Under the pieces are notes generated by a model. That model ran no database searches. It saw only the letters and a list, made by a program, of their open reading frames with translations, and was not told where the DNA came from. From NCBI GenBank assembly GCA_022497145.1, contig MU385862.1, forward strand, positions 124,001-188,000: 64,000 nucleotides of DNA. Direction: 5' to 3'. The translations under genes were made by a program, and so were the position numbers. This DNA is from Rostrohypoxylon terebratum. Taxonomy: Eukaryota; Ascomycota; Sordariomycetes; Xylariales; Hypoxylaceae. Shown piece by piece: positions 10,934 through 22,835 of the stretch. Each line of letters begins with the position of its first letter. The first letter of the stretch is position 1.

Positions 10934-12661
10934 ATGGATTTGTCAACAACAGCTATAGGGGAAGTCGTTCATCCCACAGCAGCGTTCTGTCAGCCTGACT
11001 TAAGGAATCGAGAGGCCCTAGAAAACCCATGCCCGGCGGACTCGGTCGTCGAGCCCGCATGGGAGAATTCACACTTGAACCCCAAAAATCGGATAGACAG
11101 TCTTGATTTGCCTCAGAACCCCCTATGGCGCGTAGACGGCTGTGCTGGTCTAGGAACCCAGTATTATATTCTTCCGATTTTCCTTCATAAAATCCCTCCC
11201 TTGCGCATGGACGTATTTGTTTCTGATTTCCAAACCCCTCTCATCCGTGAACAGCTCGAACTTCATAAGGCGTTCCATACTAAGGACGCCAATCGATTAT
11301 CCAGGCTCGCCATTGCAAAACATATCGTCCGTATCCTACAGAACTGGACCACATCCGAGTTCAAAGACTTTGCGGCTTTCGAAGACTTTTACCGAGGCGT
11401 GCCTTTCGGATCACGTTTAGTCTTGGAAGACATGTCTCTGGATGTGCGGCAGGTTCGTATTAAAGTCGGCCTGAACCATGATCTTGAGCATAAGCTGTTG
11501 CCGCTTTCGAGGTTGACGGACCTTTGGGGTCTAGATTTTCCATTCCCCCAAGTAATTGACTTCTTCGATCTCCACGTTGTCAGTGTCTTACATGACAGTG
11601 TCTGCCTCGTCCGAATAAACGATCAACTCTGCATATTCAAAGCATTGACCAGCGGGGCGAAATATCTCTACCACGAGTTGAAGACACTCTGCACAATCGA
11701 ACCACACGAGAACATCATCGTTCGGCCATTGCATATAGTCACAAAGAGGTGCAATTTTGGTACTAAAAGGGCTGTTGCCGGTTTCACCACGTTCTATCAC
11801 TCGAATGGCACCCTCCGAGATGTTCTACCCCTCTCGCGCGCCCACGGCCAATTACGACGTGTCGATCAGTTGAAGTGGTCGATCCAGCTGACCAAGGCCC
11901 TCGACCATTTGACTCGCTCAGGAACATACTATCCCGATTTACGCTTAGACAATATTGTCCTATCAGAGAACTTTAATGTTGTTATGGTTGATTTCGAGCA
12001 GAGAGGAGTTTGGTGCGAGTTTTCCGCCCCGGAGGTCAATGCGATTGAATATGTCCGTTTGATTGCGACCGACGAATGCGTGCCTGAACCCGTGCGTGAG
12101 AAGTACCGAATGCTACTACAGGATCTAGTACCTTCCTACGAATCGCTAGATGATGAAAGATACGCGAATCCCCAAAATGGTTTCAACTTACCTTGGATCG
12201 CGCTTAGCGCGGCAGAGCAAGAAGCTGCCGAAGTATACATGCTTGGTAGGGTATTGTGGTGCATTTTTGAAGGAGTCAGCGGTCCTCAGAAAGCGGCTGT
12301 CTGGCAATCGTATCGATGGGAACCAGATATTGAATTTCCCGAGTATAGGAGAACTCCTCCTACAATAAGGAGTCTCATAGACGAATGTACCAAGGGTAGA
12401 AGGGGCACACTTAGTAACGTCATAATGAGACGACATAGCAAACTCATTCTAACGGCCAAGGATATTAAGGAACAAAGTGCTGACAACGTGAGGGGAACTG
12501 CGAGGCGTTTCTGGTCGGCCGAGGTCGAGGAGGCAGAAAAGTTCCTAGCACTTCGAAGCTCTCAACGCCTAAAGGGAACATGGAACGACAATTACTTTGG
12601 TCGTCCAACTCTGAGACAAGTCTTGGAGGCACTGGAGGCATTTCAAGCCGAAGCTCTCTAG
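10934..12661 (+). CDS. Atypical fungal protein kinase-like protein, intronless
   Basis: Single-exon 575-residue protein. The N-terminal ~200 residues have no recognised domain; a degenerate protein-kinase fold follows. A candidate ATP-site lysine is K236 in CIFKAL and a candidate salt-bridge Glu is E248 in YHELKTL. The catalytic loop reads YYPDLRLDNIVL (D335, N340), so the usual HRD is YPD. The metal-binding motif is VDFEQRG (D353), DFE instead of DFG. SAPE follows at 364-367 and an alpha-F-like segment (VYMLGRVLWCIFEG) later. Lys, catalytic Asp, Asn and metal-binding Asp are therefore all present despite the altered motifs, so activity is possible. I recognise 'YPDLRLDNIVL...VDFEQRGVWCEF.APE' as an expanded, uncharacterised kinase-like family in Sordariomycetes. 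The ATG at 10934 is the first in frame. Substrate and role are unknown; the flanks are gene-poor, as is common for lineage-specific accessory genes. Confidence 0.8.
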   Translation: MDLSTTAIGEVVHPTAAFCQPDLRNREALENPCPADSVVEPAWENSHLNPKNRIDSLDLPQNPLWRVDGCAGLGTQYYILPIFLHKIPPLRMDVFVSDFQTPLIREQLELHKAFHTKDANRLSRLAIAKHIVRILQNWTTSEFKDFAAFEDFYRGVPFGSRLVLEDMSLDVRQVRIKVGLNHDLEHKLLPLSRLTDLWGLDFPFPQVIDFFDLHVVSVLHDSVCLVRINDQLCIFKALTSGAKYLYHELKTLCTIEPHENIIVRPLHIVTKRCNFGTKRAVAGFTTFYHSNGTLRDVLPLSRAHGQLRRVDQLKWSIQLTKALDHLTRSGTYYPDLRLDNIVLSENFNVVMVDFEQRGVWCEFSAPEVNAIEYVRLIATDECVPEPVREKYRMLLQDLVPSYESLDDERYANPQNGFNLPWIALSAAEQEAAEVYMLGRVLWCIFEGVSGPQKAAVWQSYRWEPDIEFPEYRRTPPTIRSLIDECTKGRRGTLSNVIMRRHSKLILTAKDIKEQSADNVRGTARRFWSAEVEEAEKFLALRSSQRLKGTWNDNYFGRPTLRQVLEALEAFQAEAL

Positions 12662-15535
12662 GATTGTACGGGAAATCTAGTTCGACATTCTACGCTCAAT
12701 AGCCTGTTCACCTTCGCTCCTCGGTGGAAGTCAACAGTAAGACAGTATGAATATCACACCTTCGAAGAACCTCTGGTATTCCAAAGAAATCATTCATCAT
12801 AAATAGTGTTCGACTAACGTTCCTAGAGTTGCCAAAGTCGATGAAACCATCGCACGTAGGCCACAATGTAACTTGGAAGACCATGCTCACAAAAGCGAAC
12901 CTGAAGATCAATACGACAAGCAGTACTCAATGAATGATATTTGACATCCGCCGTCCTAGAATATTCGGACATTCAGTTTTAGTAAATTATCGAGCTCTCT
13001 AAGTAAGATATCCAGGGGGGAGCAAAGGAACCCCTAGAGATCAGAGCACACCTCGCTCATACGAGGAACACCGCTTATTTCTCATGTTGACTCTACCATA
13101 GGTGTGTGTCTAGGTCCTAAGTACCTAGATAGTTATTACAAGCAACTTCCAAGGTTGTCGCTCCGCTTAAACTACCTAGCAATGATCTCAACATCCATTT
13201 CGACTCGTCATGACCAACTACTCACTCATAGTTTCCGGTCTATGTCATCTATGACTGGTAGTTAAGTGGCTGTGTTAATGGATGACGAGTGACCTCGCTC
13301 CCATCCAGCTACTAGGCAGACTCCCAAGTTCGTGCCGGCACTGTGTTTCCGTATACATCAGAGTTGACACTCCTATTTACCTACCACTCCGCCGCTATTT
13401 CTCACCGACATTATATCAACTCCCGACCGAATGGTAGCCAATGAGGGTTCACCAGAAAACACCTATAGTGTCAACCAATTAAGGAGCTAACTCCCTGATA
13501 GGGGTAATAAGCTGACAGAACATTCCATCCTGAGGAAAAACAGAACCAACGGGGGAATGGAGCAAACATCGAAACATGCAGCAGCAGCCTTGCGTTTGAA
13601 TGATAAACCTCGACGGACGTTGAATGTGCAAGCTGGTTAGGGGAAGACGCGCAGCCACTTAACAAGACGGCACATATGGATACGCTATGAAGTGATGCAA
13701 GGAACGATTTCAGGATCTCGTGTCAACCCCAAGATTTCGTTGGCATTGATCCCGTCGTCTCAGCTTTGCAAGCATGTCCACATCGCTGCCATCCCGATTC
13801 AGGATTAGGTGAAGAAGTGGCAACCGGTAAGGGAAAAGGGAGTATATCAGAGCGGCGCAGCAAGACCACCATCTCGATTAGTCTAGAGTCGTCCCAAAAG
13901 TGCATTGTCTAGCAGGTATAGAGAGATTCTTTGGGAAACGAGCGAGGATGATGAGACACGACGCCCAATCGGATTGAACTTGGAAGACTTGGGGGAGGCA
14001 GAGCAGTGTATATCCATTCCGCCAAAGTCATCAGCAGACGTATGTTGTAAGAATTCCGCGCTGATGCCTGCTTGTTCTTTTGCGGCGGTGTTTCTCCCCG
14101 TTTTCTCCCCGTGGCGCCAGCACGATGAGAGGAGCGTTCTCCTCGGGGCTAAACACCCAAGTCCAGGTAGTTCTGCCGCTTGCCCGGATTTTGGGTGGAA
14201 TATCGGATACGTTAGTCCTCGACCGCCGTGAGCGCCGCATTATTATCACCGGTCCTTAATACCCAAATAGGCAATGCGATCGCGCGGGGGTTATGGATGT
14301 TATGTTCATTGTCGGATATCTCCTAACTCGACCACTTAGGTACCTAACTTCGAAATAATGCGTAAAGAATCGCCATAGAATCTTGGGCCTCACTTTCAAT
14401 CAAGGTGTGATCGCTGACGGCGGGAGCCCTCAATTCTTTTTTTTCCTTCTCGAAGCAATGGATAATAAGGTGAGGGAGAAAGTGAGAAGCCTCGTTGGCC
14501 GCCTAGTGGGTCGGAATCGCTGAAGATGGAATAGGCGGTCGCCAAGAGAGAGACCTAGTTCGAGGCTTTGGGGCCTGAAATCGTGGCCCGTAGCCACGAC
14601 GAACCTCTCAAGTGAGCATCGGTCGCATCGATGGTCACGGCCGTGCTCTTATATGCTCGCCCACAAGCATCCGCAAGCACCCACAAGCAACCCACAAGCT
14701 TCGGATCCGGATTTTGTCCCTCCCCAAGGGCCAAGGCAGACCAAAAGAAAGGAGGTGAAGGAAGAAAATCCCGCTCCCAGTAACTAATTCCGCTTGTTCA
14801 CCAATCACAACCCCGGTCTCTCCTTGTGGCTGACGAGATCAAATCGTCCGCACATTTGCGAAATCTGTATTAAAATCTGTATTATAACAACCTCGAATTG
14901 TCGCTAGTCGCAAGTCGCATATATCATGCAGCAACTAAACTGACCATAAGACTACCTACTTACATTGTGTATTCGGCATCGCCAGTCCCATCCATTCCCT
15001 CGGGTCTGGATGATTACTCGATCTAGACATGAACCACGCACCACAGGCGTGTCATCTTGGGATCGCGTAGCATTCGTCTGATCTACAGCATTTGCTTCTA
15101 CGTACAACTACGACTCAGCCTTCCAGGTGGTGGGTGCAAGGTTACCAAGAACCCAGGTTGCAGGCTTCCATGCCCATGCCGGCGACGAGGTTTCTAACAA
15201 CGAACCCTTTTCCTCTCGTTCTACTATCATTTCCGGCCCGTGGCGGGTACAGAGGCCCTCGTCGGTGCTTCCTCCTCCCCCACGGCCCCTTACCCTCCTT
15301 CCATTCGGTCGATCAAGACCAACTAGGTAACGTATGACTTTCGCTGAGCCAACGTGGACCGAGTGGTCGCGATAATGGGCCGCCTCTTTCATCACTCTAG
15401 CCCATAGCGGACTTGCCAACGTCTGCCTACTTTCGTGATGATTATATTATATAACCATCCGCATGTTTCCAAGGCACATGTGGTATAAATCCTTCAAATC
15501 CTTCAGTATCATCGCTGTTTCATCTGCATCGCTCG
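12662..15535. other. Intergenic region, no gene recognised
   Basis: This 2.9-kb gap between two plus-strand genes has scattered open frames of up to about 108 codons (13905-14231 plus; 15108-15419 minus), none with recognisable domains. It contains a CCTAGG-related motif near 13110-13128 and a 10-bp minisatellite at 14661-14700. The promoter of the SWIM gene should lie in the last few hundred bases; a TATA-like 'ttatattatataa' sits near 15438-15450. Confidence 0.5.
14661..14700. repeat. 10-bp minisatellite, four units
   Basis: Four consecutive 10-bp units of the form ccacaagcat (variants ccgcaagcac, ccacaagcaa, cccacaagct). No gene overlaps it. Confidence 0.85.
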
Positions 15536-16879
15536 ATGTCCCCCCCAACAGAACGTTTCAAGAAGCTTTCACTCGAGAGCATGCCTCCTACAACCCGTCT
15601 CCAGAGCCAGAGGCTACGGGTGGAAGACTCGAGCTCCGAGTCTGAGACCGAGCCGGACTTCGACTTCGACGACGATGGTTACATGACATCTCCGTCGGAC
15701 CTTAGATACTCACTAGATCTACTAGATGATGAGACACGAGACAATGTCACGAGGGCAGTAGAGGTTCCTTCGCAATTCGTGTTGCGGGGTTGCCAGGCTG
15801 GGGATGGGCGCTGTCTTTTCTTGATAACAGAACCGGTGGAATACACGATCCGGACTGGGGCGGAAGAAAGCGGCTATGGCACTCCAAGCTGTACATGCGA
15901 GAGTGGCGAGCGCGGCGAGTCACCCTGCCGCCATATCCTCTGGCTATTTGACCAGATCACTAGCCAGGTCCTAGGCGCTCAGAGGACTCCTCTCACACTA
16001 TCGCAGCACGGCTTTCCGACAGAGCTCGGAAACCCGTACAATGCGATATCTAACTTCCATCTGGACATGCTAGCAGACAGCCTCCATTGCAACGTTTTCG
16101 GGCAGTCGCCAGATCCAAACCCCAGGCGGGTCCAGGAAACACGGGAGATACTCGCTTCCCTAAACGAGGTCCCCATCGACGAATACCGTCCGGACCTATT
16201 CGAGCATCCCAGGAAGGGCAAAAAGGTCATCAAAAGAGGCGACTTGGAACAAACCATATTCCGCATGCTTCTCTGCAACGACGACTTCTTCCAGTACTTC
16301 CTTTCTTCGATGCGCGCCGACGAGCTCAACAAGAACCGGTTCCGAAGCCTCCAGCATCGAGCGGACGCGGCACTAGCCGGCTTGCGCGAGTATGCGGAAA
16401 CCCCGCCTCTGCAAGATGTCGCCAGACCGAAGGACGTGGAATGGTGCGCGATGCATCTGTCGATGATCACGCGGCAAATCCACTCCGTCATCCACAACAC
16501 CGACCGCCCGCTCGAGACATGGGAACTGCGTGCGGCGGCGCGCACAGCCATCCACGTCCTCGAGCAAGTCGTCGCCCGCAACGAGGACGTCGGGCCCTCC
16601 GACCTACCGAAGGAAAAGCGCAACCTATTCTTCCGTCTCATCGGAGACCAGGACCGCAACTTCGCCGTAGACGTGCTCTCCTCGATCCCGCCCCATATTC
16701 TCGGTCCCTGGATCGACGATCTGGCGGCGATACACGAGAACATCCTGGAGCTCGGCGCCCCGGACTCGTATACCACGCGTCTGAGCTCCCTCATCACGCA
16801 CCTGCGCTCTCGCTGGACGGCCGCGGGTTCGAAGAGGACGGGGCAGGGACAGGATAGGAGGGCGAAGAGGATGAAGTGA
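15536..16879 (+). CDS. SWIM-type zinc-finger protein
   Basis: Single-exon 447-residue protein. Residues 1-55 are acidic and Ser-rich, likely disordered (SSSESETEPDFDFDDD). A SWIM-type zinc motif follows at 119-133: C119-x-C121, nine residues, then C131-R-H133 within SPCRHILWLFDQ, matching the CxCx(n)CxH signature. The remaining 300 residues are mostly helical by composition, and the tail is basic (GSKRTGQGQDRRAKRMK), possibly nuclear-targeting. SWIM fingers bind DNA or protein and occur in Sws1/Shu2 recombination factors, plant FAR1 proteins and transposases. This protein resembles a fungal family known only as SWIM-type domain-containing; I see no transposase domain, and it is much longer than typical Sws1/Shu2. 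Function is unknown. The ATG at 15536 precedes the conserved part. Confidence 0.75.
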   Translation: MSPPTERFKKLSLESMPPTTRLQSQRLRVEDSSSESETEPDFDFDDDGYMTSPSDLRYSLDLLDDETRDNVTRAVEVPSQFVLRGCQAGDGRCLFLITEPVEYTIRTGAEESGYGTPSCTCESGERGESPCRHILWLFDQITSQVLGAQRTPLTLSQHGFPTELGNPYNAISNFHLDMLADSLHCNVFGQSPDPNPRRVQETREILASLNEVPIDEYRPDLFEHPRKGKKVIKRGDLEQTIFRMLLCNDDFFQYFLSSMRADELNKNRFRSLQHRADAALAGLREYAETPPLQDVARPKDVEWCAMHLSMITRQIHSVIHNTDRPLETWELRAAARTAIHVLEQVVARNEDVGPSDLPKEKRNLFFRLIGDQDRNFAVDVLSSIPPHILGPWIDDLAAIHENILELGAPDSYTTRLSSLITHLRSRWTAAGSKRTGQGQDRRAKRMK

Positions 16880-18549
16880 GCTAGGTAGCTTACTTCGTCT
16901 CCCTATTTTTCGCACACAAGGAACCAAATAGAACTCTGTGCGCGAACTGCCAAAAAGAAGTCTCATCTGATCTCACGACAGATACTACTACATAAACCTC
17001 TTCAGGAAAGAGGGGTTTTTTTCTTCTCTTCTCGTCTCTCCTTTCCGTTTCTTATTATTCAAATGCTCATCCAGACCGCTTTGACAGCCCAAGGGGCATA
17101 TTTCTTCCCTTGCTTATTCATGTACGGTTACAAATTCACGTCTAGACGGCTAGTTCTCACGAAAAAAAATAAATATATCCCATATCCATTTACGACGAAT
17201 AAAGATGAAATACAATACCTAGGGTGCCCGGAAATAAAAATTCGATTCTTTCAATTGGAATACATCCATATTCCCATTTGACTTAGGTATGACCTAAAGC
17301 GATTTGCCTCATCTCAAGACTCAAGTGCCTTTTTCCCGTCCTCTCGTGAATCTACCCGCCATAATAACCGGCCAACCGACCCAATGAAGAAGTCACTTCA
17401 TGTTAAGCCTATAAGTCTAGCCACGATTGATGATATGGAGGGATATGTAAAAAAAATAAAAATAAAAAAATAAATAGCTTTGCGCCTAATGATGCGTACC
17501 TCGTATATTTCCCTCGACGTCCAATTTGCCGCGTGCTGTTGGTGGCCAGAAACACCATCGCCCGACGGTACTTCCAAGTGAGCGATCCGTAGCCGCCGTC
17601 CCCCTTCTCCCCCTCCCCATCCCGACCTTAACCGCGACCGGGTCGGGGCCGGTCCGCCGGACCTGGCGGCCGTTGTAATTAATGGATATTCCTCTTCGTC
17701 CCATCCCACCTATTAATCTTATGCCTATCTCGTTTCGCTCCGTCTCATTTCACCTCGCCACATGTTATTTCATCTCACTCTGCTCACCGTCGTCACCGAG
17801 GGTTCATAATGGTCTGCGGTGAAGAACGCCTCGTATTTGACCGAGCGCTCGTTTGATCATTATTACAATCTACAATGGCACGCATGAAGCAAGGTTCGTC
17901 AGACCGACGAGAAAGTGAGGAAATCAAACTTTTTTCTAATTTAATTTCTTGCAATCCATCCATTTTTTCACCCGTTACAAACAGCCCGAAGGTAAAACGT
18001 GAAAGTGGCGGCAGAATGAAACCTCCCACGAGCCAAATTCGTGGCGGCCTCCGCAGCAAGCCCAGGACACCCCGTAATCTCGCAATGCAAGGGGAACCAT
18101 AGAAAATGAAAAGAAAAAAAAACGAATCTCGCATTAGTCGTTTCACTTATAAATTTTCAAAAACTTGTCATCTCAATCTCGCGGGCGAGTATCAATTCGT
18201 ACTATGTACTCGGGGGTATATCCAACACACCAATTCGCTCTCCACCCCCCACCGGACCCCGACCGCCAATGCAAGTAACATCACACGCATTACATCTCGT
18301 CTCATCTCATCTCATCTCCTAGAAAATGTCACAAAGATCCTCCAAACCCGAAAAAAAATGTTACCCGACGATCATGCAAAGAACAATAATGAAGTTTCCC
18401 TATTTGAACTCCTTATCCCCAAAACCGTGTCGCTATAATGCAAAATGCAAAAATATCCCTTTCCAATTCCTTCATCCCATCTTATTGGTAAGTAAGCATG
18501 TATATAGTAGGTACCCAATAATATATGTATGTACAAGTTCGCTACGGGC
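16880..18549. other. Intergenic region between convergent genes
   Basis: The 3' ends of the SWIM gene (+) and the sulfate permease gene (-) face each other across 1.7 kb. I see no gene. An A-rich microsatellite-like run (aaaaataaaaataaa type) lies at about 17448-17475, and repeated ctcatctcat units lie near 18298-18318. Confidence 0.5.
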
Positions 18550-21198
18550 TTAAACGTCGACGCCGATGTTCGGACCTCCCGCAGCCTCGACCTCTTCTCT
18601 GGCCCTCACATTAGCGATCGAACTCTGTAGTGCGCTGGTGAGATCGATGTGGAACAGTGGGCGGTTCAGCCCGTGAACGACAACCTTTCGGGTTTCGTTA
18701 GCCCTGGTGAATTCGGGTGCCTTGCTCTTGGAGGTTGACTGCGTTATACTCGACGCCTTGCTTGGTCCAGGGCTGTCCAGATTTATGATGTCGGTATCCG
18801 GCTTGCTAATGGTCGGCCGTAGGATGTTTTCCTTTTCACTGGCCTCCAGCTCTGCTACCGCGGCAGCAGATTCCGAACCACCGATCTCGGCAACGCTGAA
18901 TATGGACTTCCAACGCGCGTGTTCCGGACGTGGTGTCGGGTATCCAAAACCAGCGGAGACAAGACCTCGCTTTGTCCACCGGTTGTTGATGCAAGCAAAG
19001 TGAAAGTCAACCGGATCCGGAGCTGCGTAGCGGTCTAGCTGGTTACGTACGTCGATCAGCTGTTGCACCGAGGTTACGTCAACGTTATTAACCGAACTGA
19101 AATCGAAGATTATAGCCTTCAGCGTCGGTAGGTTGTCATTTTCTTGCTGTGCTTTCTTCGGGCCGGGATCGTTCCACGGTCGATCGCCGGGGCGTGCGTA
19201 GGTGTTCGTTTTGTTACGACGTGTGTTGGCAAAGATGTGACTTGTGAGGTAGTCCAAAGTGTGGCTAGCACTTGGGTAGTTAAATCCCTCGGAGAAACGG
19301 TAAATGAAGATACCCGGGTAGGGGCTGGCAACTTCAACTTCTGGATTGGAGCCGTCGCCGTGGTCGATGGGGAGGAAAACGTTGCGCGTAGGGGGCGAGG
19401 GAGCTGAATCAACGTCGACCGTTCCATATCCGCGCATCACATTGTTATCGTTCCCGATGAGGTGATCGCCAAGTACAGAATGCACTTGCACTCTACCGAG
19501 GAACCTTCCTCGCGATTTGAGAACGCGAAACATGAAGACGGCGAATGATATACATATCGTCGCGTAGATCCCGTTTTCGATGGTTGAAAATACGGTGACG
19601 AACACACCAACGAAGAATATGATGACCTCAATCGGCGAGATTCTCCAGAATTTGTACAGTGTGTTCGGCGACGTGATAAGATCTCCGACGGCGTGGATAA
19701 TGACGGCGGCGAGAGACGCAGAGGGGATATAGAAGAACACTGCGGTAAGCGCATAGATTGCCAAGAGGACCACAACCGCCGTAATAACACCAGCAAACGG
19801 AGTTCGAACACCCGCCTTTGACTTGATTGCAGTACGGCTGAATGACCCAGTAGACGGATAGCCTCCTAGGAATGGCGAGAGGACATTAGTCACGCCGATG
19901 GCGACCATTTCCTGCGACGGGTTAATTATGTAGTTGTTGACGCGACCGAACGATTTCGAAATAGCGATATGTTCAATGAGTAGGACGATAACTGTCGCAG
20001 GGAATTCGCTAACAAATGAGCGGATAATATTTGTATTGATCTTGGGGACAGCAGCATGCTGGAAACCTGTCGATTGTCAGAACCTCGTTGCTAAGTTAAT
20101 TTGGTTAAGATAGGCAGTTACCTCTCGGAACGTCCTTGAGAATCGCAAAGGCTGGGTTTGAACGACGATGCATGTTCACCAGCCAACTGATCATAGTATA
20201 TAGAAGGATGACAAACACAGCTCTTAGTGTCGACAGGAAGAAAAACAGTTTGTGATGGTTTGGAAACTTCCTTGCTGCCCAGGCACACGAAAATCGGATC
20301 AAATAGAGCATCGCGAGAGCCGTCAAGCCCATCGCTGCGTTCAAATCCGTCTTGCCTAGATTTTTCAGAGTATTGATAATCACTAGGTAGGTCGAATCTC
20401 TTGTTGAAAAGCCAGAGATACCCATAAGTGTGGGGACTTGCCCTGCAGCGATGTTGATGGCGGATCCGGTCATGAAAGCAGCAAGAGATACCAAAGGGAT
20501 CAATTCCACGATCCATCCACAACGGATTAGCCCGATAAAAAGCACGATGCAACCAGAGACCAGAGCGAGAGCGCTTGAAATGACCCATGGTTCGTCTGCG
20601 TATTCTGGGTATTCCTTAATAGCTTTGGAAACAACAGTGCCGGTAACAGTAGACACGACGGCAACGGGCTTTGATGCGTTAATGGATCGTCACTCTTTTG
20701 CAAACTATTCGAAATGTACTCACCCCAATGGTAATATCTTTAGAAGTAGCGAAAAACCAATAGATCAGTACACCCATAAAAGAGGAGTATAACCCGAATT
20801 GTACAGGGAGGTTGGCTAACTTGGCGTAGGCCATTCCTTGAGGCACAACAACGGCACCGATAGTTATGCCTTGAAGCGAATTAGCTACTGACTGACTACC
20901 ATGAATTCAGCAAAGGGAACAAACCTGCGACAAGATCACCGAGAAACCATTGTAAATTGTAGAACCCGATCCAAGACAGGAACGGGAATAGCGATTTGAT
21001 ATAATTAACCATGTCCTGGCCTGATGGCGTGATCTCCTCTATCCATTCTGCGCTTGTGGGCTGTTGTTCAATGAAACTGTCTGTGGTGTGCGTAGAAAAG
21101 ACGGACTCTCCTCTAGTTACGTTATCCGTGTCTGGATCTTCGAGCTTAATACCCAAGGCCTTCGCCAAGGTTTCGCCAAATTTTCTCGACTGAGACAT
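18550..21198 (-). CDS. SulP (SLC26) family sulfate permease
   Basis: Plasma-membrane sulfate:proton symporter of the SUL1/SUL2/CYS-14 type, feeding sulfate assimilation. Exons: 21198-20925, 20869-20724, 20668-20122, 20066-18550 (827 residues). All three introns are 55 bp with clean junctions; the joins rebuild GITIGAVVVPQGMAYAKLAN, DITIGPVAVVSTVTG and VPRGFQHAAVPKIN. The transporter core shows GMAYAKLANLP and FGLYSSFMGVLIY, then SIAISKSFGR-type sequence (IEHIAISKSFGRVNNYIINP), NVLSPFLGGYPSTGSFSRTA and the final membrane helices. A cytosolic STAS domain follows, with FDFSSVNNVDVTSVQQLIDV, lengthened by a Ser/Pro-rich insertion. The start at MSQSRKFGETLAKALGIKL is preferred over an upstream in-frame Met (21345) because homologues begin near this motif. 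Sulfur-regulated transcription is typical of the family, but I did not find a clear regulator site. Confidence 0.93.
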
Positions 21199-21814
21199 TG
21201 TAACGACGACTGAAAGTGAGAATAAGAGGTAAGAGGTATATGCAGTAGCTAGAAGAATGTGGTAGGCTTTATAACGGAGATGCTCAGCCTGATGGCCGCG
21301 CGAAAGATGAACTCGATACCCCGCGAATGTGAGACCATGGGCCAAGGAGACGCAACTCTGAGACAGCGCTATATAGAGGTAACAATGGCCATTTGGTACG
21401 AATTCAGTAGGACATGATCAGATACCAGATTAGATTGTTGAGGACAACTGTATGTATAGTATGTCGATTAGGAGCTGAGTTATACGGAGCTATAGGGCGC
21501 AAGACGAAGGGTCAGTAGCCTTGGGGCGTAATATGAGTAATCGAACAGGATGTTGTCGCTTATTATGAAAGTCGATGTAGATTATTCGAGCCACGGACGC
21601 AAATATCTTAGAAAGACTTTACTCCGAGGGCGTGTCTAAGAGATATAGAGATGACAAGAGACGTATTAATCCACGTAGGCCTCATTAGAAACAGACCGAG
21701 TTGTGGGAAGATGGCACGTAGTCTCTGTGGGGACCGGAGATCTTGAAGATTGCCACCAAGAAAGCTGAGAAAACCAGGGTATAAAACTTGATACGAATAA
21801 CAATTCGACCAAGA

Positions 21815-21850
21815 AGTAGATCAAATAGATCAAGTAGATCAAGTAGATCT
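21815..21850. repeat. 9-bp tandem repeat, four units
   Basis: Four 9-bp units of agtagatca (one reads aatagatca, the last agtagatct). It lies in the permease upstream region. Confidence 0.8.
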
Positions 21851-22807
21851 ATATGAGCATGATGAGTATGATGGTACTTGGAGGCTACAAGAGATATAAG
21901 AAAATCTGATCGAGAAAGGGCGAATATTATGAACTAGGAGCTTAGCAATTACCAAGCTCGACAACCTTGGAAGCTAGCAGTATACGGTCCGTCCTGGTGG
22001 TTTTGAGCACCGGGATTGGCTGGTCTTCGATGGCGCAATTGGCCGTATGCTATATAGAGCCTAGCGGAAATGGTGAGGTCGATCAGCGTTATGCTCGACT
22101 AGTACAACTTACGCCTTATGAAGACGAATTACAAGTTGTAATTGGAGTCACAACTCGGTCTTCTAAGACAGCCGAAGAACGATCTCATAGCGTTCGTCCG
22201 GACTCGTCCGCTGCAAATCCATTGCCCCTTACTCCCGTGACGCATCGAAAGACAAATTCGGCAACTCTTATTAGCAACGTAAACCAAAAACGAGATTCAC
22301 GCGCCGTTGCAAATTGAATCTCGTGAGCGAAGACTGAGGAGTAAGTGTGATGGATGATGGATACTTGATAGTGGATAAGTGTGAGAATCGAGAAAAGGAA
22401 GATGTGGATTGTTCCCTAATTAGGCGAAGAAGGCACTCCATCCACCAATCAGAAAGCTTAACTCTAAACAAGCTGGTCTAAACTGGTCTAAGCGCCGATG
22501 ACGCGATTTCACCACCAGCTGATGCCATCATTAGAAATACGACAACCCCATACAAATTCATACAACTTCAATGTTGAAAGTTTAATTGAAACGAATACCC
22601 GGAAATATGGATGTTTTAGAGGCCTCTCCCGAGTCTTCAAGGTTGTCAGGAGATATTAAACCAGTCTACGTATTGTACCGTGTATCCACCTAAGACTTAA
22701 GTTGCCCGCTTACGAATCTCGTCTTGCGAAGCCTCATAGCCTCATGCTAAGAAGATTCTAAGAATTCTTCCTAAAACATTAGGTAGGTATTAAGTATTAT
22801 CACATAT

Positions 22808-22835
22808 CCTGGTGCCTGGTGCCTGGTGCCTGGTG
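22808..22835. repeat. 7-bp tandem repeat, four units
   Basis: Four perfect units of cctggtg in intergenic DNA. A similar cccagtg array lies at 35273-35300. Confidence 0.85.

Noticed and set aside
15979..16797. 272-codon minus-strand frame opposite the SWIM gene
   Set aside because: It has Ser/Arg-rich composition typical of an antisense shadow; the plus frame has the SWIM motif and a sensible start.
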